The position numbers and the translations under genes were made by a program. The notes beneath the pieces are model-generated. The model worked only from the letters and a program-made list of their open reading frames with translations, searched no databases and had not been told where the DNA came from. A stretch of DNA of 11,584 nucleotides, taken from positions 1-11,584 of the forward strand of contig JBKHJA010000089.1 in the NCBI GenBank assembly GCA_046538375.1. The letters are read 5' to 3'. The stretch comes from JBKHJA01 sp046538375 (GTDB taxonomy: Bacteria > Acidobacteriota > Aminicenantia > Aminicenantales > Aminicenantaceae). Of this stretch, positions 7,762 to 11,584 are shown piece by piece; positions within the stretch are counted from its first letter, which is position 1; every line of letters begins with the position of its first letter.

Positions 7762-7822
7762 CTGTGCCATAACCGTCCCGCCTAACTGATTGTAAAATAA
7801 AGAGAAAGAAGACAGGGCACAG
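7762..7822. other. 7-bp inverted repeat downstream of hutU, upstream of the sigma54 promoter
   Basis: CTGTGCC (7762-7768) and GGCACAG (7816-7822) are perfect inverted copies separated by 47 bases. The pair could be half-sites for a sigma54 activator, about 95-160 bases upstream of the -24/-12 element, or the stem of a long-loop hairpin ending hutU, since TTTGTT follows. The rest of 7753-7915 is AT-rich with nothing else I can support. Confidence 0.25.
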
Positions 7823-7915
7823 TTTGTTCCTTCCTGGGAATCTTTTTCTGTTCTTTATATTTTTTTATCTTATTTCAATTCAATAACTTAAACAATAGGT
7901 CCGCTGTCCCTGATC

Positions 7916-7931
7916 TGGCATAATATTTGCT
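7916..7931 (+). promoter_or_regulatory. Sigma54 (RpoN) -24/-12 promoter
   Basis: TGGCAT (7916-7921) and TTGCT (7927-7931) match the TGGCAC-N5-TTGCW consensus. The invariant GG and GC are exactly 10 bases apart. The expected start, about 12 bases past the GC, is near 7942, just before the AAAGGAGG ribosome binding site of the first peptide gene. Such promoters need an AAA+ activator, which is not encoded in this window. Confidence 0.72.
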
Positions 7932-7959
7932 TAATGAGAAGACGAAAGGAGGCAGAAGG

Positions 7960-8196
7960 ATGAAAAAATTAAGATCAAACAAGGGTATTAAAATTTTGGC
8001 CGCAAATATGATTCTGCTGGCAGGATTGCTGTGTTGGACTTCTCTCCCAGCCAGTGCTGTGAATTGTGAAGCCGCACTTCTTGAATGCAGCATCGATGCC
8101 GGCATAGTGGCCCTATTCAGTGGACTTCAGTCTGGTGGTCTTTATCTTACAGGTTGTTTTATTGGCTATTCCTGGTGTTTAGAGTATTTCGGGTAA
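7960..8196 (+). CDS. Small exported peptide A with two C-x6-C motifs
   Basis: This 78-residue precursor matches no family I know. I chose the ATG at 7960 because AAAGGAGG (7946-7952) lies in front of it and the sigma54 start site falls just upstream; an in-frame TTG at 7927 would lie inside the promoter. Residues 1-33 form a signal peptide: a basic start (KKLRSNKGIK), a hydrophobic core ILAANMILLAGLLCW, and an ASA cleavage site, leaving a mature peptide of about 45 residues starting VNCE. The mature part has four Cys, C36-x6-C43 and C66-x6-C73, with the second pair framing CFIGYSWC. A small, Gly/Ser-rich hydrophobic linker separates them. The next gene encodes a peptide with the same plan. 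The likely destination is the periplasm or outside the cell. Possible roles are signalling, adhesion or toxin; none can be assigned from sequence. Confidence 0.78.
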   Translation: MKKLRSNKGIKILAANMILLAGLLCWTSLPASAVNCEAALLECSIDAGIVALFSGLQSGGLYLTGCFIGYSWCLEYFG

Positions 8197-8218
8197 TCTT
8201 CTGAAAGGAGAAAAGGAG

Positions 8219-8425
8219 ATGTTCAGCAAATTTTTCAAAAAAGGGAAAAAGATAGCATTGATCCTGGCTGTTTTTTGCATTGTGTTCAATTTAAGTTTGA
8301 CTTCTTTGGATGCTTTGACCTGTGAGGAGGCCTTTGCTCTGTGCATGGTAGAACACTTAGGTATGGTTGAGTTTAGTATCACTTATTGCGGAATAGGCTA
8401 TATATTCTGCAAGAAATATTTGTAG
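8219..8425 (+). CDS. Small exported peptide B with two C-x6-C motifs (paralogue of A)
   Basis: A 68-residue precursor beginning 22 bases after peptide A, with AAAGGAG ending 8 bases before the ATG and a second AAGGAG touching it. Residues 1-32 form a signal peptide: basic FKKGKK, hydrophobic core IALILAVFCIVFNLSL, cleavage likely after SLDA. The mature peptide of about 36 residues starts LTCEEAFALC and ends CGIGYIFCKKYL. Its four Cys form C35-x6-C42 and C57-x6-C64. Shared with peptide A are CE-x-A at the first pair, C-x-IGY-x-x-C at the second pair and a Tyr-aromatic/aliphatic end. The signal sequences and the linker between the pairs (14 versus 22 residues) differ. This looks like an old duplication kept for its cysteine frame. 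Function is unknown. Confidence 0.78.
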   Translation: MFSKFFKKGKKIALILAVFCIVFNLSLTSLDALTCEEAFALCMVEHLGMVEFSITYCGIGYIFCKKYL

Positions 8426-8440
8426 TGAGTCAGATTTAGA

Positions 8441-8481
8441 GTTTCCGTGGTCATAAATAATACCTGCTTTTGCACGGAAAT
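8441..8481 (+). other. Intercistronic stem-loop between peptide B and the beta-propeller gene
   Basis: TTTCCGTG (8442-8449) pairs perfectly with CACGGAAA (8473-8480), extendable by a G-U pair, around a 23-base loop. No U-tract follows, so it is not a standard terminator. It may protect the upstream peptide message or partly separate its expression from the downstream genes. It could also be an operator. Confidence 0.5.
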
Positions 8482-8508
8482 AGATGGAAAGTTGAAGGCC
8501 ACATAACA

Positions 8509-9483
8509 ATGAGGAAAAAGATGTCAAGAAAATCCTATGCCTTTGTGCTGCTTTTCCTGACCGTCAGTCTTTTCTCTATTCTTTTTTCAACAGAAAAAGA
8601 GATTTCCAGGATCGGTTTGGAGGAAATTTTATCCATAGGAAGTTTGGAAGATGATATTTTGTTCCAATGGGCAGGAGTGGTTGTGGATCCTCGAGGAAAT
8701 ATTTATGTGACTGATGCCATGGATTATTCTCTGAAGAAATTTGATCCTCAAGGAAATCTCCTCCATAAGACCGGCCGTAGAGGTCAAGGCCCGGGAGAGT
8801 TTATGGCTCCCAGGCTCCTGGACTGCTGGGGAGGATTCATCTACGTGACCGATCAGCACATTCCCGGGATTCAGGTTTTCGACACAGACCTGAATTTTAA
8901 ACGCCGCATCACCATAAGGAGGCCCATTTCAGACTTTAGAGTTCTTTCTGAGTCTCAGATAGCCGTGTCCACTCTGCACATGAAAAAAGCAGCCAGCATC
9001 CTGGTGTTCAACTCAAAGGGCAAGTTGGTCAGAAGCATAAGATACACCCAGGAAAAAATGCCTCTTATGATGAGTATGGTGAGTTTTGAGTTCGATAAAC
9101 AGGGTCATATGTATATCGCTTTTACTTTCCAGGACAGAATTGAAAAATATGACCAGGGGGGAAAGAAAGTATGGTCAGAGTCTCTTCTCAATGTCAGGAA
9201 AACAAAAAAGGTAAAGGTCTCTTCTTACCTGGTGCCAGACAAGATTGTGTACAAAGATATTGCCCTTGATATTTTCGAAAATGTGTTTGTTCTGGGCGGG
9301 CATTTTTCCAAGAATGAAAGTTCTGATGTGTATGTGGTCAGTCCTGAAGGAAGATATTTGACTGTTTTTACCTTACCCCACAGGAGTCATTGTCTTTATA
9401 TTGACAGCAGGAATTTTCTTTATTCCAGGGCTAACGACGGAGTCACTTTAAAAAAGTACAAGATGCATTATTCCTACCAGTGA
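8509..9483 (+). CDS. Exported 6-bladed beta-propeller protein (NHL-like)
   Basis: About 324 residues. Residues 1-28 are a signal peptide or anchor (basic RKKMSRK, then YAFVLLFLTVSLFSILFS); there is no lipobox Cys. Six repeats of the pattern D..GN.YV.D......FD..G can be read at roughly residues 58-88, 104-134, 143-177, 193-224, 251-287 and 295-317, matching a six-bladed propeller. The first blade has VVDPRGNIYVTD and is followed by GRRGQGPGEF, a motif I associate with 6-bladed propellers of the NHL/DUF5128 type. No catalytic residues are evident, so a binding or scaffold role outside the cytoplasm is likely. ATG 8509 has GAAGG 10 bases upstream. ATG 8521 (GAGG six bases upstream) is an equally good start. 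A TTG at 8470 lies within the hairpin and is unlikely. It is 83 bases after peptide B in the same direction. Confidence 0.82.
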   Translation: MRKKMSRKSYAFVLLFLTVSLFSILFSTEKEISRIGLEEILSIGSLEDDILFQWAGVVVDPRGNIYVTDAMDYSLKKFDPQGNLLHKTGRRGQGPGEFMAPRLLDCWGGFIYVTDQHIPGIQVFDTDLNFKRRITIRRPISDFRVLSESQIAVSTLHMKKAASILVFNSKGKLVRSIRYTQEKMPLMMSMVSFEFDKQGHMYIAFTFQDRIEKYDQGGKKVWSESLLNVRKTKKVKVSSYLVPDKIVYKDIALDIFENVFVLGGHFSKNESSDVYVVSPEGRYLTVFTLPHRSHCLYIDSRNFLYSRANDGVTLKKYKMHYSYQ

Positions 9484-9529
9484 TGATTCTGAGGTATGCT
9501 GCGGGCTTTTGGTTTTCTAAGGGATGAAA

Positions 9530-10057
9530 ATGAGAAAAGTTATGCGCAGAGGTTTTCGTCCTTTCCTGGTGATCGTGGCGTTAGGATTGTTTTTGTCAAC
9601 AGCCATCCCTAAAAATGGAGGGGCAGAAGATCCACCTCCTGCAGAAAGGCATCAAAAGAGCGGCCCATCCAGTCCCAGATTGATCGTTTTCCTGATTGAT
9701 TTCAATGCTTTCCTGTGTCCTTCCTGTCTTGATTCTTTTCTCCACTTTCACAAAAAATTGGAAGCCAGGGTGAACGCTTCTCAGATGTGGGGAATTTTGA
9801 TGATCGACCATCCCTTTCAGGAATCCAAAAAGGAAACAAAGATGAAAATTCTCCATAAGAAGTTGAGAGGTTTTAAAAAGGCCAATCACATAAAATTTCC
9901 TATCCTTATTGATCACCTGGGTGTGTTCAGAGGATGGAGTAAAGAAGGAACAGCGATAATTCTCCTGGATGGGACAAGCCAGAAAATAAGAAAATACAAT
10001 TTTCCTCTTACTCCACAGGAAATGAGAGAAATCATCGATCATGAGACCGTCCATTAA
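9530..10057 (+). CDS. Exported thioredoxin-fold protein with CPSC motif
   Basis: A 175-residue protein with an N-terminal signal peptide (MRKVMRRG, core FLVIVALGLFLSTAI, probable cleavage near GGA). The mature domain reads like a thioredoxin/peroxiredoxin fold: a first strand RLIVFLID, a redox motif C63-P-S-C66 at a helix start, a strand WGILMID, then FPILIDHLGVFRGW and GTAIILLDG. This suggests disulfide exchange or peroxide reduction outside the cytoplasm. The usual cis-Pro before the second core strand (T-P in most members) is replaced: the sequence is G-T-A at 140-142, which may alter substrate release. The start at 9530 has TAAGGG six bases upstream; the ATG at 9524 abuts that site. It lies 46 bases after the propeller gene, so it is probably cotranscribed, and it could act on the cysteine-rich peptides of the same cluster. 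Confidence 0.72.
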   Translation: MRKVMRRGFRPFLVIVALGLFLSTAIPKNGGAEDPPPAERHQKSGPSSPRLIVFLIDFNAFLCPSCLDSFLHFHKKLEARVNASQMWGILMIDHPFQESKKETKMKILHKKLRGFKKANHIKFPILIDHLGVFRGWSKEGTAIILLDGTSQKIRKYNFPLTPQEMREIIDHETVH

Positions 10058-10162
10058 GAAGTCTGAGTCTTGAAGATATGGCTTAATAAGCAGAAAATAC
10101 AGGCGTTGTTTAAATTTTCAAACGTTGAGAGGTGCTATTCGCCATTCTACATCCTTGTTTCA

Positions 10163-10190
10163 TTGACAAAGCAAGGGCAGTTTATTAATT
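10163..10190 (+). promoter_or_regulatory. Possible promoter of the reductive-dehalogenase-like gene
   Basis: A perfect -35 box TTGACA (10163-10168) is followed after 16 bases by TTAATT (10185-10190), a weak -10 in an AT-rich run. The predicted start would fall at about 10197, next to the ATG at 10198, implying a leaderless transcript. The gene has no clear Shine-Dalgarno site, which agrees. Confidence 0.4.
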
Positions 10191-10197
10191 TTAGGCC

Positions 10198-11544
10198 ATG
10201 AATATATGGCTGATCCTGGGGGGGATAACTGCAGCTGTCCTTGCCCTGTTTTTTCTGGTCTTCTCTTTTTTCAGCATCCTGGAGAAAGAGAAAACAGCGG
10301 CCTGGCGGAGTTTGTTGGCCTTCATTCTTATTCTGAGTGTCAATTTTGTTCTTCTTATGTTCAAAGCTCCTTTGAGGAACTGGCTGTTTGGTGGATTTTT
10401 TTGGCTGTTTTTAGGGATAGTCCTGGTGATTTTTTTGGTGCCACCCAGCCGAAGGACAACCGAAATTGTGGCTCCACAAGAGAAAATTGATGAAAGAGAT
10501 GTCATTTTTACACGGTTTGATTATGAGCAGGGAGCTGAAATTTTTAAACAATATTACAAAAAAAATCCCCAATTCAAAGCTGTAGATGATGAGATAAGAA
10601 AAATTCCTGATATATTTTCTCCTTATCATCTGGAAAAGAAACCTGAACATTTTTCCTTGGCTGAAGCGGAATTTGATTTCTTAGAGCATCAGCTTACCCA
10701 GGTGGATGGAAGGATAGATAAACAGAAGTGGGCGTCTACTCCTCTCCAGAATACGAGAATGATAAAAAAGTCTTTGGATTATCTGGGAAGCCAATCCTCA
10801 GGAGTCTGTCTGCTGGACCAGGCCTATGTCTATTCTCATGTGGGCAGAGGGCCGGAACCTTACGGGAAAGAGGTAGATCTCCATCATAAATTTGCCGTAG
10901 TTTTTGCTGTAGAAATGGACACAGCCATGATTGCTGCTGCCCCCAAGGCTCCAGTCATTATCGAAACCGGGAAGAAGTATGTGGAAGCAGCCAGAATTTC
11001 AATCATCCTGGCTCAATTTATCCGGCATTTGGGCTATTCAGCCCGGGCCCATATCGCAGGAAGCAATTATCAAGCCGTACTTCCTCCACTGGGCTGGAAG
11101 GCCGGATTGGGAGAACTGGGAAGATTAGGGATTCTTATCACTCACAAATTCGGCCCTCGAGCAAGACTGGGGCTGGTTACTACAGATCTGCCCTTGATTC
11201 CTGATAAGCCCAAAACCTCCGGTATCCAGGATTTTTGTCAAAAATGCCAGAAGTGTGCACGAAACTGTCCATCCCAGGCCATCCCTTATGGAGATAAAAC
11301 TCAGGAGAACGGAGTGTTAAAGTGGGTTCTCAACAGAGAGCTGTGTTACCGATTCTGGAGGAAAGCCGGCACCGATTGTGCTGTTTGCATTTTTGTCTGT
11401 CCTTTCAGCAAACCTCATAATATCTTCCACTCTCTTATAAGAAAAATGACGGAGAAATCTTCGGTGTTTCAGACCCTATCTATCTGGGGTGATGATATAT
11501 TCTACGGCCGCTTTCCTCCCCGCCGCAAACTCCCTCTTGATTAA
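10198..11544 (+). CDS. Membrane-anchored reductive-dehalogenase-like iron-sulfur protein
   Basis: A 448-residue protein with three predicted membrane helices at about 3-26, 38-56 and 62-82, then a soluble domain. The soluble part resembles RdhA catalytic domains: KFAVVFAVEMD near 231-241, GSNYQAVLPPLGWKAGLGELGRLG near 288-311 (split by me into recognisable blocks NYQAVLPPLG and AGLGELGRLG), FGPRARLGLVTTDLPL near 318-333, and two ferredoxin motifs. The first cluster is C347-x2-C350-x2-C353-x3-C357-P. The second is C383-x10-C394-x2-C397-x3-C401-P. Family members use a corrinoid to remove halogens reductively. Canonical RdhA has a Tat signal and a separate RdhB anchor; here no Tat RR motif is seen and the anchor is built in. 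Substrate is unknown and the reaction may differ. It follows the thioredoxin gene by 140 bases with its own promoter, so it is probably a separate unit. Queuosine reductase QueG shares the iron-sulfur core but lacks these helices. Confidence 0.78.
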   Translation: MNIWLILGGITAAVLALFFLVFSFFSILEKEKTAAWRSLLAFILILSVNFVLLMFKAPLRNWLFGGFFWLFLGIVLVIFLVPPSRRTTEIVAPQEKIDERDVIFTRFDYEQGAEIFKQYYKKNPQFKAVDDEIRKIPDIFSPYHLEKKPEHFSLAEAEFDFLEHQLTQVDGRIDKQKWASTPLQNTRMIKKSLDYLGSQSSGVCLLDQAYVYSHVGRGPEPYGKEVDLHHKFAVVFAVEMDTAMIAAAPKAPVIIETGKKYVEAARISIILAQFIRHLGYSARAHIAGSNYQAVLPPLGWKAGLGELGRLGILITHKFGPRARLGLVTTDLPLIPDKPKTSGIQDFCQKCQKCARNCPSQAIPYGDKTQENGVLKWVLNRELCYRFWRKAGTDCAVCIFVCPFSKPHNIFHSLIRKMTEKSSVFQTLSIWGDDIFYGRFPPRRKLPLD

Positions 11545-11584
11545 AAAAACTGGCCGCTCCCTGTTTTTGGACCCATTTTTTCCC

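Noticed and set aside
10198..11544. Epoxyqueuosine reductase QueG
   Set aside because: The two ferredoxin motifs and AGLGELGRLG are shared, but three N-terminal membrane helices, the RdhA-like blocks (VTTDLPL, NYQAVLPPLG) and the lack of QueG's typical C-terminal region argue for the RdhA side.
1..11584. CRISPR arrays, tRNA and rRNA genes
   Set aside because: No regularly spaced repeats, cloverleaf-like segments or conserved rRNA strings were seen on either strand.

Overview
The window looks like a chromosomal segment of a bacterium of moderate GC content. It has normal AGGAGG-type ribosome binding sites, sigma70-type and sigma54-type promoters, and housekeeping genes mixed with secreted accessory proteins. 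A 6-bladed beta-propeller beside tiny exported peptides, a membrane-anchored reductive-dehalogenase-like protein and gggtcagacc-type repeats would fit an anaerobic lineage such as Candidatus Aminicenantes/Acidobacteriota or a former deltaproteobacterium. That placement is inference only; the sequence carries no rRNA.

Left third (1-4092, minus strand): a tight three-gene operon is read leftward from a strong sigma70-type promoter at 4064-4092. Its order is glycerate 2-kinase (MOFRL family), pyruvate kinase, and a GT81 glucosyl-3-phosphoglycerate synthase that runs off the window edge. The three enzymes all touch the glycerate / phosphoglycerate / PEP node, which suggests a link between lower glycolysis and glucosylglycerate-type compatible solute metabolism.

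Divergent intergenic region (4023-4518): most of it is a 325-bp palindromic element with long terminal inverted repeats, flanked by an 8-bp direct repeat. I interpret it as a MITE-like non-autonomous transposon. It sits directly upstream of the -35 box of the glycerate kinase promoter.

Centre (4519-7752, plus strand): glutamyl-tRNA synthetase (gltX), whose last codons run into a short degenerate direct repeat, followed by urocanate hydratase (hutU).

Right third (7753-10057, plus strand): this is the most unusual part. A near-consensus sigma54 promoter drives two small paralogous exported peptides, each with two C-x6-C motifs in its mature region. They are followed by an intercistronic 8-bp hairpin, an exported 6-bladed beta-propeller protein and an exported thioredoxin-fold protein with a CPSC motif. 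I propose that this is one secreted-peptide cassette. No family name is known to me for the peptides.

Right edge (10163-11544): a separately promoted gene encodes a reductive-dehalogenase-like double [4Fe-4S] protein with three N-terminal membrane helices in place of a Tat signal. Its promoter is placed so that the message could be leaderless. Apart from the left-edge gene, all genes are complete. No tRNA, rRNA or CRISPR array was seen.
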